This document shows positions 42,026-50,362 of a stretch of DNA of 64,000 nucleotides, piece by piece (positions within the stretch are counted from its first letter, which is position 1; each line of letters opens with the position of its first letter). The stretch is from NCBI GenBank assembly GCA_018401695.1, contig JAGYKD010000002.1:124001-188000 (forward strand), read 5' to 3'. The translations under genes and the position numbers were made by a program. Under the pieces are notes generated by a model. That model was not told where the DNA came from, ran no database searches, and saw only the letters and a list, made by a program, of their open reading frames with translations. The stretch is from Flavobacteriales bacterium (lineage in GTDB: Bacteria > Bacteroidota > Bacteroidia > CAIKAF01).

Positions 42026-43831
42026 TTACTTTTTATCCTCGTCCTTTTCGTTTTCCTCAAGCTCTTTCTTGAGGTCGGAAAGGGCGCTGATGTCTCCCAG
42101 CGTGGTAACCTCCACCTTAGAGGTTTTGGCTGTGGAGCCTTTGCTCTTGGCTTTTGTAGGCTTCTCGTCCAGTTTGATTTCTTCTCGGTTGCCGTCCCAG
42201 GTGCGGGAATGCGAAACCAAGATTTTTTTGTCGTCCTTGGAGAATTCCAAAATGGCAAATTCGAGTTGATCCTCTAGGTTTGCCTTGCTTCCATCTTCTT
42301 TTTTAAGATGCTTCATTGGAGCAAAGCCTTCAATACCATAAGCTAGAGCCACAACACCACCTTTGTCGTTGAGTTCAATAATGGTTCCTTTGTGGTTCTC
42401 TTCGGGCTTAAACACAGAAGCAAAAACTTCCCAAGGATCCTCTTCGAGCTGTTTGTGTCCAAGACTCAACTTGCGATTTTCCTTATCGATGTCAAGCACA
42501 ACCACTTGAATTTTGTCTTCGATTTTAGTAAAATCACTTGGATGCTTGATTTTCTTGGTCCAGCTCAAGTCAGAAATATGAATAAGGCCATCGATGCCTT
42601 CTTCCAATTCTACGAAAATACCATAGTTGGTGAAGTTCTTAACCGTAGCTTCATGTTTAGAACTTACAGGGTAGCGCACCTCAATATCTTCCCAAGGATC
42701 TTTGGTAAGCTGCTTCATGCCCAAGGACATTTTGCGGTCTTCCCGATCGATGCTCAAGATGGTAGCTTCTACCTCGTCGCCCACTTTAAGGAAGTCTTGG
42801 GCCGACCGTAAATGCTGCGACCAGCTCATTTCGGAAACGTGAATCAGACCTTCAACACCAGCAGCAATCTCTACAAATGCGCCGTAATCGGCAAGTACTA
42901 CTACACGACCTTTAACTACATCGCCTTCTTTAATGTTGGCATCCAAAGCCTCCCAAGGATGAGCGCTAAGCTGCTTGAGGCCAAGGGCGATTCGACGTTT
43001 TTCGTCGTCGTAATCCAATACCACCACATTGATTTTTTGGTCGAGTTCCACCACCTCTTCGGGGTGAGAAATGCGGCCCCAGCTCAAATCGGTGATGTGG
43101 ATAAGTCCGTCTACACCCCCTAAGTCTACAAATACACCATAAGAGGTAATGTTTTTTACGATGCCTTCGAGAACCTGACCTTTCTCCAATTTGGAAATGA
43201 TATGCTTCTTTTGTTCTTCGAGCTCCTCTTCCAGAAGGACCTTGTGGGAAACAACCACGTTCTTAAATTCTTGGTTAATTTTCACTACCTTGAATTCCAT
43301 GGTCTTCCCTACGTAGATATCGTAATCACGGATGGGTTTAACATCAATTTGGCTGCCGGGTAGGAAAGCCTCAATACCAAATACATCTGCAATAAGTCCA
43401 CCTTTGGTACGGCACTTAATGACACCCGTAATAACTTCGTCTTTTTGGTGTACTTCGTTCACGCGATCCCAGGCACGAATAGCACGGGCCTTGCGGTGAC
43501 TCAATACCAACTGACCGTTTTTGTCTTCCAGATGGTCAATGTACACCTCTACCGTGTCTCCAATAGCCAATTCGGAATTGTAGCGGAATTCGGTGCGGGC
43601 CACAATGCCTTCAGATTTGTAACCAATATTGATTACTACGTCTTTGGGAGTGAGCATGACCACTTTGCCGTCAACAATTTCAGATTCAGCAACGCTGTTT
43701 AATGTACCATCGTACATTTCGGTAAGGCTTTCCCGCTCCTGCGTTGAGTAATTGTCGCCTTTTTTACTTACCGAGTTCCAGTCAAACTCTTGTACGACAG
43801 ACGCTGCCGTGTTTTGTTGTTCTTCTGACAT
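42026..43831 (-). CDS. rpsA: 30S ribosomal protein S1
   Basis: S1 helps mRNA bind to the 30S subunit. The 601-residue protein has six S1 repeats, seen from recurring YGVFVDLGGVDGLIHITDLS-type units (about 230, 315, 400 and others), and a Lys/Glu-rich C-terminal tail (about 560-601). The N-terminus includes a Bacteroidota-type 45-residue extension. A strong promoter and a foldable leader lie upstream (43832-43978), so it may regulate its own translation. Confidence 0.95.
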   Translation of the reverse strand: MSEEQQNTAASVVQEFDWNSVSKKGDNYSTQERESLTEMYDGTLNSVAESEIVDGKVVMLTPKDVVINIGYKSEGIVARTEFRYNSELAIGDTVEVYIDHLEDKNGQLVLSHRKARAIRAWDRVNEVHQKDEVITGVIKCRTKGGLIADVFGIEAFLPGSQIDVKPIRDYDIYVGKTMEFKVVKINQEFKNVVVSHKVLLEEELEEQKKHIISKLEKGQVLEGIVKNITSYGVFVDLGGVDGLIHITDLSWGRISHPEEVVELDQKINVVVLDYDDEKRRIALGLKQLSAHPWEALDANIKEGDVVKGRVVVLADYGAFVEIAAGVEGLIHVSEMSWSQHLRSAQDFLKVGDEVEATILSIDREDRKMSLGMKQLTKDPWEDIEVRYPVSSKHEATVKNFTNYGIFVELEEGIDGLIHISDLSWTKKIKHPSDFTKIEDKIQVVVLDIDKENRKLSLGHKQLEEDPWEVFASVFKPEENHKGTIIELNDKGGVVALAYGIEGFAPMKHLKKEDGSKANLEDQLEFAILEFSKDDKKILVSHSRTWDGNREEIKLDEKPTKAKSKGSTAKTSKVEVTTLGDISALSDLKKELEENEKDEDKK

Positions 43832-43845
43832 ACAATCAGAACTGC

Positions 43846-43935
43846 CGAATAACTTTGAAAACTTCCTGGAACAGTCGGCGTGGGAAGTTTTGTCCGTTAT
43901 TCGTAGGTTTTACATGAATTAAACCCGACTGTCCC
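43846..43935 (-). promoter_or_regulatory. rpsA leader, possible pseudoknot
   Basis: In plus coordinates, CGAATAAC (43846-43853) pairs with GTTATTCG (43896-43903), and AAAACTTCC (43858-43866) with GGAAGTTTT (43883-43891), giving a long hairpin. Its 16-base loop contains GGAACAGTCGG (43868-43878), which can pair with CCGACTGTCCC (43925-43935; one G-U in RNA). The result is a pseudoknot or an either/or switch 15-105 bases upstream of the start codon. Confidence 0.6.
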
Positions 43936-43948
43936 TTCAATTGGGCTG

Positions 43949-43978
43949 CAAATATAGCCTTTATATGCTATCTGTCAA
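43949..43978 (-). promoter_or_regulatory. Promoter of rpsA
   Basis: On the minus strand TTG (43978-43976), 19 bases, then TATATTTG (43956-43949), an exact Bacteroidota-type promoter. The transcript should begin near 43942, giving a leader of about 110 bases. Confidence 0.8.
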
Positions 43979-44080
43979 GTTTTTGTGACATGTTTTTCAA
44001 CACATCCTTTTTTTTAAGATTGGGTAGGATGATCTAAAATATTTTTTGTAATTTTAATTAACATCAAAACTCCCACTCTG

Positions 44081-44296
44081 ATGAATACTTACACACGTTG
44101 CATTATTCCCTTTGCTTTTTTGCTTGCTTTAGCCCTTCTACCTTCTTGCGCAAGTCAAGAATTTGCTAAAGCACATCAACCGGGGACTGACCGATCCTAT
44201 TTACTAGACGCTTCTCTCCAAGCCGAGGATTTTACGGGTTTGCCACCCCACAACGGGGGGGCAAATAGCCCTGAATTGACGCGCAGTAAAAAGTAA
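44081..44296 (+). CDS. Small lipoprotein
   Basis: 71 residues. Signal peptide and lipobox LLPSC (Cys about 23) are followed by a short polar chain with a possible FTGLPPHNGG turn and a Lys-rich end. No known family. It could be a small outer-membrane lipoprotein; expression is not certain. Confidence 0.5.
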   Translation: MNTYTRCIIPFAFLLALALLPSCASQEFAKAHQPGTDRSYLLDASLQAEDFTGLPPHNGGANSPELTRSKK

Positions 44297-44379
44297 GCGG
44301 GAACTTCGGTTTTCCGGAAAGGCTTTACCCGTTTCCTCCCTTGGCATTGTCCGGGCCAACATTGGGAATCTAAAGCAAT

Positions 44380-44578
44380 GAGACTGTTGACGCGCTGCTA
44401 TGCTGGCGGCAATCCTGTCCTGACCCCAGCGTCAGAGGGCCTTTCGATTTGTCCGTGCCTTAATTCGCACCGGCGCTGCGTAATGACGCTTCGGTCAGCA
44501 TCTTTGTGCCGGCATCGAAGGACTCCGGACGCTTCGGTCCGGAACTAAATCGTGAAAACACAACACGTCAACGGTCAC
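44380..44578 (+). repeat. MITE-like element (copy M2)
   Basis: Ends GAGACTGTTGACGCG and CACGTCAACGGTCAC are imperfect inverted repeats. Family segments TATGCTGGCGGCAATCCTGT, CTGACCCCAGCGTCAG, ATTTGTCCGTGCCTTAATT and CTGACG-CTTC-GGTCAG are present, plus a TCCGGACGCTTCGGTCCGGA hairpin. The rest of the 44297-44806 gap shows no gene. TAAGTTTG at 44773-44780 may be the -7 of the next gene. Confidence 0.75.
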
Positions 44579-44806
44579 AACGGGCTTTGGTTCGGGTACC
44601 TTTTCTTAAACCCACCGGGCATTAACGCAAACTTTACTAAGTAAGGGGATTGTCCCTTGGGTTGGATTTAGAAATTAGAAGAGCACATAGGGGACAGCCC
44701 TTTTTTCTCTGCTTTTCATAGCCGATTTTTAATTTTTTTTCACATTGTTTCGGGATTTGGCCAAAAAGGCAGTAAGTTTGGCCTCCTTATCATATACTAT
44801 AGCTGC

Positions 44807-46015
44807 ATGAGCAAACATCCATTGGATTTCATTGAGCCCAAAACACCTTCAGCCGGGCGCAAGTACAAGGCCGGAGGAGGCAAAAAGGTGCCTTTTTCGG
44901 AGTTCGTCCACGACTATGTAAACGGAGACGTTGACATTAAAGGAGATTTTATAGAGTTCATGGAATGTCGGAGCGAATATTTCGATTACCGACTAACCTG
45001 GAAACACATTAAATTTTTCTTCGGACGCATGATTCCCGAAGTGGTTATTCACAGCAAATCGCAAGATGAGCGTATTGTACGCGACCACTACGATCGCGGA
45101 AACGATTTCTTTTCTTCGTTTTTGGGACCACGCATGATTTATACCTCCGGTTTCTGGAACGATCCAGCTACCGAAACGTTGGAGCAGGCTCAGGACCGCA
45201 AGATGACCATGGTATGTGACAAACTACACATGCAACCCGGCCACAAGCACCTGGATATTGGTTGCGGTTGGGGTACTTTGGTGGCTTATGCTTCTAAGTT
45301 TTATGGAACAGATTCCACCGGTATTACCTTGGCCCAAGACGGTACCGATCATGGCAATAAGCAAATTGCGGATCACGGTGTTGCCGACAAAGCCCGGATT
45401 TTGCGCATGGATTACCGCGATATGATTACTCCCGGTAAGAACGACTTGAAATTTAACGCCATTACCTGCTTGGAAATGGGTGAGCACGTGGGCCTTCGTA
45501 AATTTCCTAAGTTCATCAAGAATATTTACGATAAGCTGGAAGAGGATGGCCTATTTTACATTCAACAAGCCGGTCTTCGTGCCAACCCTGGTCTTTTGGC
45601 CAAAGGGGAGCACTGGGAGGACTTGGTTTGGGGTTTGTTTATGAACCAATACATTTTCTCCGGAGCAGATGCCTCCACTCCACTTGCTTTCTTAGTGAAG
45701 TGTTTGCAGAATGCCAATTTTGAGGTTCAAAGCGTGGAGAACATCGGAATTCATTACTCACATACCATGACTTGCTGGTACCACAATTGGGAAAGCAACA
45801 AGGAGTACATCCTTAAAACATATGGTGAGTGGTGGTACCGCATTTGGCGCGTATTCTTGTACTGGTCTGTAATTGTAGCTCGCCAGGGAAGCTCTACTTG
45901 CTGGAGCATCGTAGCTCATAAAAACCTAAACAGTGTTGACCGTAACCGCTACATAGGAAGAGTCAACTTGGGAGAACGGATGGACTTGAATTCCGTTAAG
46001 GAGTTTGCGGTTTAA
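44807..46015 (+). CDS. Cyclopropane-fatty-acyl-phospholipid synthase family methyltransferase
   Basis: 402 residues. The SAM-binding motif is HLDIGCGWGTLVAYASKFYG (about 146), followed by TGITLAQDG, TCLEMGEHVG (about 220) and FYIQQAGLR. The HxxxHxW region HYSHTMTCWYHNW (about 320) is also typical. CFA enzymes add a methylene or methyl to unsaturated lipid chains in the membrane. The nearby desaturase could supply the double bonds. A terminator follows. Confidence 0.9.
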   Translation: MSKHPLDFIEPKTPSAGRKYKAGGGKKVPFSEFVHDYVNGDVDIKGDFIEFMECRSEYFDYRLTWKHIKFFFGRMIPEVVIHSKSQDERIVRDHYDRGNDFFSSFLGPRMIYTSGFWNDPATETLEQAQDRKMTMVCDKLHMQPGHKHLDIGCGWGTLVAYASKFYGTDSTGITLAQDGTDHGNKQIADHGVADKARILRMDYRDMITPGKNDLKFNAITCLEMGEHVGLRKFPKFIKNIYDKLEEDGLFYIQQAGLRANPGLLAKGEHWEDLVWGLFMNQYIFSGADASTPLAFLVKCLQNANFEVQSVENIGIHYSHTMTCWYHNWESNKEYILKTYGEWWYRIWRVFLYWSVIVARQGSSTCWSIVAHKNLNSVDRNRYIGRVNLGERMDLNSVKEFAV

Positions 46016-46034
46016 CGCCCAATTTTATTTTTTG

Positions 46035-46067
46035 AAAGGACAGCATTTTTTGCTGTCCTTTTTTTTT
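46035..46067 (+). terminator. Intrinsic terminator of the CFA synthase-like gene
   Basis: AAAGGACAGCA pairs with TGCTGTCCTTT around a short T-rich loop, followed by at least nine T. Confidence 0.9.
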
Positions 46068-46188
46068 GTAAGGGTGAGACCGATGGTCTGTAGCCATTTA
46101 GTCGACGAACCTGGCTTGACTAAGGCGCCAGGGTTACCTATTATATTAAAACCAGCGCAGTCCGGTTTAGCCATTGAAGGGAATGAAA

Positions 46189-47148
46189 CTAAACCCTTGT
46201 CGGAGACTTTGTTGCTTCGGCCATATCTTCGGCCTCCAGTGGGCCATTTAGCGTTTCTAAAACCCAGTCTTTGTCTTTAATTTTAGGAAGATTGGGTAAA
46301 GGTTGCCCCAAATAATCCAGCCTTTTTCCGGGGTAAATGCAGCTTTGCCAAAGATATTTAAGTATGCTTGGCTGGTTTAGGTTTGGGTGTATATAGGGAG
46401 CAATGTGCTTTTGGTGGAATTCCGGATAAAGGGACCAATGCAGGGCAGGGCGCATGTGATGTGCTCCATGATACCCATTGTTGCACACCAGGTAATTGAA
46501 AAGTTTTCCGGTAAAGTTTCTGGAATGGTTGTAAGGGTGTTTTTCGTCGCAACCATCGTGCTGCCAAAAGTTGGTTCCAAAAATTCCCCAAACGGCGTAC
46601 ACATTTGGTATAATGAGCCAAAGCAATGCCAATTTCCAGTCCAGGGCAAACCATAAGATTTTCCAAGCGCAAGCAAAAGCAAGCTCGGTATAGTAGCGCT
46701 TGGCCCAAATCGGTTTTTGGGGAGCAACATGTGTAACAAACCGATTTTCGGTACGAATAATCCCGGGAATCATAACAAAGAAAAACAGGAGTTGATTCAA
46801 CAAATTCCAACGGAACCTCATTTTCCAAGTTCTGGTATTGTCTTTTTGAGTCTGTAGGTGTTTGTGGTGGCTTAAATTATGTCCCGGTACATATCCTGTG
46901 GCCGGGCTTCCAAAGGCTAGGGTGAGTAATATTTGATGTACACGATTGAGGAGGGAATTGTAAAAAATAGGACAGTGGATGGAATTGTGAATGGTAATGG
47001 CCACCATAAAATTTAAGACACAAAGCGTCCCAAGGGTTGGGATAACCCAAGCCCAAGAGCGCGGAACAAAAAACCAAGCTCCAATGAAGACCACAAAATA
47101 GAGGCCCAGAAACAGGAGCGATCTTAAATCTGCACGAAAGCGTAGCAT
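46189..47148 (-). CDS. Membrane fatty acid desaturase
   Basis: 319 residues, about four helices. The three His boxes that bind the di-iron site are HNSIH (about 54), HNLSHHKH (about 87) and GYHGAHH with ALHW (about 226-238). It puts a double bond into fatty acyl chains using oxygen. It is convergent with the CFA gene; between them, at 46109-46133, is a CCTGGC-to-GCCAGG hairpin like those inside the MITE-like elements. Confidence 0.88.
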   Translation of the reverse strand: MLRFRADLRSLLFLGLYFVVFIGAWFFVPRSWAWVIPTLGTLCVLNFMVAITIHNSIHCPIFYNSLLNRVHQILLTLAFGSPATGYVPGHNLSHHKHLQTQKDNTRTWKMRFRWNLLNQLLFFFVMIPGIIRTENRFVTHVAPQKPIWAKRYYTELAFACAWKILWFALDWKLALLWLIIPNVYAVWGIFGTNFWQHDGCDEKHPYNHSRNFTGKLFNYLVCNNGYHGAHHMRPALHWSLYPEFHQKHIAPYIHPNLNQPSILKYLWQSCIYPGKRLDYLGQPLPNLPKIKDKDWVLETLNGPLEAEDMAEATKSPTRV

Positions 47149-47276
47149 AGTCTAAATAGGCTAACTCAAAAGTATGAAAATGAACTAAATGTGGGTATTT
47201 GCAAAATGAATTTGCTCCAAAAAAATAAGAACAAGGGGTGCTATTCCACAAAAAACAAGGCAATTTGTAAAAAAAG

Positions 47277-47307
47277 TTTGTGAGAAATGGGTCAATGCGT
47301 ACATTTG
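47277..47307 (+). promoter_or_regulatory. Promoter of the tRNA-Ser/tRNA-Pro unit
   Basis: TTTG (47277-47280), 19 bases, TACATTTG (47300-47307), an exact Bacteroidota-type promoter. The transcript should begin a few bases before tRNA-Ser. Confidence 0.85.
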
Positions 47308-47318
47308 CATCCCGCCGA

Positions 47319-47406
47319 GGTGAGGTGGGTGAGTGGCTTAAACCAGCAGTTTGCTAAACTGCCGTACTCGAACAGGGTACCGGGGGTTCGAATCCCCCCC
47401 TCACCG
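47319..47406 (+). tRNA. tRNA-Ser (GCT)
   Basis: 88 bases with acceptor stem GGTGAGG/CCTCACC, anticodon stem GCAGT/ACTGC around loop TTGCTAA (anticodon GCT), a long variable arm and T arm GGGGG-TTCGAAT-CCCCC. No CCA is encoded. Confidence 0.96.
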
Positions 47407-47412
47407 CAGCAA

Positions 47413-47487
47413 CGGGGTGTAGCGTAGCCCGGTTATCGCGCCTGCTTTGGGAGCAGGAGGTCGCAAGTTCGAATCTTGCCACCCCGA
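47413..47487 (+). tRNA. tRNA-Pro (TGG)
   Basis: 75 bases with acceptor CGGGGTG/CACCCCG, anticodon stem CCTGC/GCAGG with loop TTTGGGA (anticodon TGG) and T loop TTCGAAT. No CCA is encoded. It is six bases after tRNA-Ser, so they share a transcript. Confidence 0.96.
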
Positions 47488-47492
47488 CTTGT

Positions 47493-47529
47493 ACAAGGGT
47501 TGTGGTTTTACCATAACCCTTGTTTTTTT
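47493..47529 (+). terminator. Intrinsic terminator after tRNA-Pro
   Basis: CAAGGGTT-g-TGG pairs with CCA-t-AACCCTTG, then seven T. tRNA-Arg follows eight bases later, so it must have its own start or depend on readthrough. Confidence 0.85.
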
Positions 47530-47536
47530 GAGCCAT

Positions 47537-47610
47537 GGTCCCATAGCTCAGCTGGATAGAGCAACTGCCTTCTAAGCAGTAGGTCTCAGGTTCGAATCCT
47601 GATGGGATCA
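47537..47610 (+). tRNA. tRNA-Arg (TCT)
   Basis: 74 bases with acceptor GGTCCCA/TGGGATC, anticodon stem ACTGC/GCAGT with loop CTTCTAA (anticodon TCT) and T arm around TTCGAAT. No CCA is encoded. Its last 16 bases (AATCCTGATGGGATCA) are repeated three times downstream. Confidence 0.96.
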
Positions 47611-48130
47611 CTAAGAAAGTCCACCGAAAGTCTTTAATGTTCCAAATTCCGGGGAAAAGGGCATGCTTGCATGCTCCTGTTGACCGGAATTTGGAACCAT
47701 TTGTTGCTAAAGGCAGCAAATGGACTTTCGGAATTCGGAGCTTACAGGATCAGGTACTAATCCTGATGGGATCACTAAGAAAGTCCACCGAAAGTCTTTA
47801 ATGTTCCAAATTCCGGGGAAAAGGGCATGCTTGCATGCTCCTGTTGACCGGAATTTGGAACCATTTGTTGCCAAAGGCAGCAAATGGACTTTCGGAATTC
47901 GGAGCTTACAGGATCAGGTACTACTCCTGATGGGATCACTAAGAAAGTCCACCGAAAGTCTTTAATGTTCCAAATTCCGGGAAAAGGGGCATGCTTGCAT
48001 GTGATCATATAAGGGCTTTTGGTATTTGATGGTGAAGGCACTGACGCTTCGGTCAGCATTAAACCCCGAGGCTTCAGGGAACTTTCGGAATTCGGAGCTT
48101 ACAGGATCAGGTACTACTCCTGATGGGATT
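47595..48130 (+). repeat. Tandem palindromic units bounded by copies of the tRNA-Arg 3' end
   Basis: Two complete units of exactly 164 bases (tRNA-end copies at 47601, 47765 and 47929 by their GATGGGATCA part) and a third altered unit ending at 48122-48130. Each unit is a nested palindrome: CCGAAAGTC with GACTTTCGG, GTTCCAAATTCCGG with CCGGAATTTGGAAC, CATTTGTTGC with GCAGCAAATG, and GCATGCTTGCATGC. In the third unit the centre is replaced (about 48001-48080) by other sequence. There is no credible ORF, no integrase in view. Confidence 0.85.
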
Positions 48131-48182
48131 AGGGCGGTCGGGATTTTGGAAAGAAGCCCCAATCCCTCCCTCATTTCATTAG

Positions 48183-48353
48183 GAGACCGTTGACGCGTTG
48201 CTATTCTGGCGGCAATTCTGTCCTGACCGCAGCGTCAGGGTTTGCATTACGGCCAAATCTCAAGTATTTAATCCTGACTCAAAGATGCTGACCGCAGCGT
48301 CAGCATGCAGCGTCAGGGTTATAAACTAGAAAACAGAACGCGTCAACGGCCTC
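48183..48353 (+). repeat. MITE-like element (copy M3)
   Basis: Near-perfect inverted ends GAGACCGTTGACGCG and CGCGTCAACGGCCTC. Inside are TATTCTGGCGGCAATTCTGT, the hairpins CCTGACCGCAGCGTCAGG and TGCTGACCGCAGCGTCAGCA, and AAACTAGAAAACAGAACGCG before the right end. TCATTAGG and TCATAAGG flank it, an imperfect possible target duplication. No ORF inside. Confidence 0.8.
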
Positions 48354-48410
48354 ATAAGGCTTAGAAAATTTAAAATCAAAAGACCGAGGAATGAGCCATC
48401 TTAGTAAAAT

Positions 48411-48580
48411 GGCCCCCCTGCCCGGCGGAGGGGCCGCTGCCACCAAAACCCGCAGGGGCAGGACTGAGGAGGCCCGACGCATGGAGGAGACCCCGCAAGC
48501 CTTGCCCATGCGTGGTTTTGGTGGTAGCGCACCGGAGTAGGGGCAGGAGATGTACCTAGGGTGTTATTGGAAGGAGGGCC
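48411..48580 (+). repeat. Structured hairpin element, subfamily 2 (copy C)
   Basis: The ends GGCCCCCC and GGAGGGCC pair with one mismatch. CTGCCACCAAAACC (48437) pairs with GGTTTTGGTGGTAG (48514), followed inward by CGCA with TGCG and GGGGCAGG with CCTTGCCC. The loop begins GAGGAGGCC and ends CCCCGCA, as in D2 and F. The tail has CCTAGGGTGTTATTGGAAGG, close to D2's CCGGATGCCTTATTGAAAGA. Its 3' end faces the end of the glycine-rich gene. Confidence 0.65.
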
Positions 48581-48619
48581 CAAGGTTTAATTACTCCTTA
48601 AGTGGAAAAATACTGTAGA

Positions 48620-50311
48620 TTAAGGGCAAATTCTAGTGATTTGAATCGACCCCTGCCCCGTATTCCAGGTATTCAAGTTTTGGATATTTCCGTTAAAGGA
48701 AGAAGAGGAATTGTATTGTCCATTGGAAGAGGCCACATTGTTGGCGCCGGAGGCTATGAATGAGCCGCCGCCACCGCCGCCGCCGCCGTTGGAACCGCCG
48801 CCTCCGCCGCTGTATCCGCCGCCGCCGGCCCCGCCAGTGGAGCTGCAGCCGCCGCCGCCGCCAAAACCTCCAACGGCTTGAGTGCCCGGTCCTCCTTGGC
48901 TTCCGTTGGCAAAGGCTTTGCCAAAGAAGATATCCGAGCTGTAGTTGTACACGGTATTGCCATCGGTTTGAAAACCTCCGGCTCCACCGCCTCGTGTGCC
49001 GTTGCCGCCTCCGTTTCCTGGACTACCACCCCACATGCCCTGGTTGTAGCCGTAGTCGGACCAAAGGTTGTTGTTGTCGTTGCAAGTATTGTACCCGTTA
49101 TTGCCCCTTATTAGCGTGGTGCCATCGCTTCGGCAACCGTTTTGGGCAGAACGCCCATCTCCGCCGCCGCCGCCGGCCACAATAATGGGCTGGGCATTGC
49201 TCACCACATAAGTGCCACCTCCGCCGCTTCCGTTATTGTCGGTGCCGGTGGCTCCCTGTTGGCCCACTACCATTTGCAGGTTTTGACCGGCACTTAGACT
49301 AAAATCTGCGGCCAAAACAACACCTCGACCGGGGTTAGCACCTCCGCCGGAGGCGCCTCGTACGGTAATTCGATACACCCCACTGCTGGGAACGGACCAA
49401 GTTTGGATGCCATTATTTACAGTTACTACACCGCTTCCATAGCTGCTGTTGCACTGGCTTTGGCCGGGGCCGTTTTGGCCGTTTGCGCCGCAGGGGCTAA
49501 AGGTTTGATTCACCGAAATGCAAGAAGTTACTTGAACCATAGAGTCCAGGGTGCTGGAACAACCGTCGGCGTCGGTAATGGTTAAACTGGCTTGGTAGGT
49601 ACCGGTATTGGTAAAACTCACTGCGGGGCTTTGCAGGTTGGAGGAAGCGGGTGAGCCGTTTTGAAAGGTCCAAGCATAGGTAGCACCATTTTGGATGGCA
49701 CTAAAGGTGGAAGGAGCCTGGGTGCTAATGGGATAGGGTGTAATGGTGTAATTGGAGTCCGGATTGCTAACGTCAACCAACAAAGAAACCGGTGAAGAGC
49801 TTCCACAAGCATTTAGAGCTACCACTTGCAGGGTTCTTTGCCCTTGAACTCCTGAAAAATTTACGGTTATGGCGTTAGATCCCTGTCCGCTAAGCAAGGT
49901 ATCTTGAGCGGGAACGGTCCATTGGTAGGATGTAGCACCTTGTACAGGGGCTATGGAAAAGCTAAGGTTTGTATCGGCCCGGCAAACGTGGTTTTGGCCT
50001 TGAATGGAGGAAGGGCTAGGAGGCGGGTTTTGGCAATCGCAAACGATGGCTTTCCAACCGGTTGAAAAGTAGGCTTCAATGCAGTCGGTATCGGTATTGT
50101 AAATTTGTAGTCCAAAGGGAGGCGTTGGAAGCGCATTTCTTTGCTGGGTGTTCAATCTTGAGAGCAGGAATCCACCTTGGGTTGATTGCAAATCCAGCAC
50201 TGCGGCCGAGTCGGGTGCCTGATTGGAGCCAATGGTTACTCCCTGAGCCATGCCGGAAATGGAGGAAAAAAGAACAAAGGAAAAAATACAAATACGTAGT
50301 GCGTAGTTCAT
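48620..50311 (-). CDS. Secreted glycine-rich protein with PKD-like repeats
   Basis: 563 residues. Signal peptide (ending GMAQ), then VTIGSNQAPDSAAVLDLQST, as in Bacteroidota surface and tail-fibre-like proteins. Two Ig/PKD-like domains (about 105-265) follow. The C-terminal third (about 285-560) is very Gly-rich with GGGGGYSGGGGGSNGGGG and Asn/Ser turns, like the glycine-rich (ALK-type, Gly_rich) domain that packs as polyglycine helices. It is next to a TolC/HlyD/ABC exporter, which may secrete it, though no T9SS sorting domain is seen. Confidence 0.75.
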   Translation of the reverse strand: MNYALRICIFSFVLFSSISGMAQGVTIGSNQAPDSAAVLDLQSTQGGFLLSRLNTQQRNALPTPPFGLQIYNTDTDCIEAYFSTGWKAIVCDCQNPPPSPSSIQGQNHVCRADTNLSFSIAPVQGATSYQWTVPAQDTLLSGQGSNAITVNFSGVQGQRTLQVVALNACGSSSPVSLLVDVSNPDSNYTITPYPISTQAPSTFSAIQNGATYAWTFQNGSPASSNLQSPAVSFTNTGTYQASLTITDADGCSSTLDSMVQVTSCISVNQTFSPCGANGQNGPGQSQCNSSYGSGVVTVNNGIQTWSVPSSGVYRITVRGASGGGANPGRGVVLAADFSLSAGQNLQMVVGQQGATGTDNNGSGGGGTYVVSNAQPIIVAGGGGGDGRSAQNGCRSDGTTLIRGNNGYNTCNDNNNLWSDYGYNQGMWGGSPGNGGGNGTRGGGAGGFQTDGNTVYNYSSDIFFGKAFANGSQGGPGTQAVGGFGGGGGCSSTGGAGGGGYSGGGGGSNGGGGGGGGSFIASGANNVASSNGQYNSSSSFNGNIQNLNTWNTGQGSIQITRICP

Positions 50312-50362
50312 AGCTTGTGCATCTACTCAAATGTAGGGTTCAAAGTTTAATGAGCCAAACAA

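Noticed and set aside
47595-48130. CRISPR array
   Set aside because: Units are 164 bases of palindromic, nearly identical sequence with no variable spacers and no cas genes.
47595-48130. Integron cassette array with attC sites
   Set aside because: No integrase or cassette ORFs are present and the boundary copies match the tRNA 3' end, not attC ends; a tRNA att-like origin fits better.
47354-48174. Open frames on the minus strand through the tRNA genes and the tandem array
   Set aside because: They translate tRNA genes and the 164-bp repeats; the repeated protein text (IPSGFEPETY type) is a typical tRNA artefact.
48754-49185. Arg-rich and Ala/Val-rich frames inside the glycine-rich gene
   Set aside because: Shadow frames of GGN codons in the glycine-rich gene; composition is a by-product.
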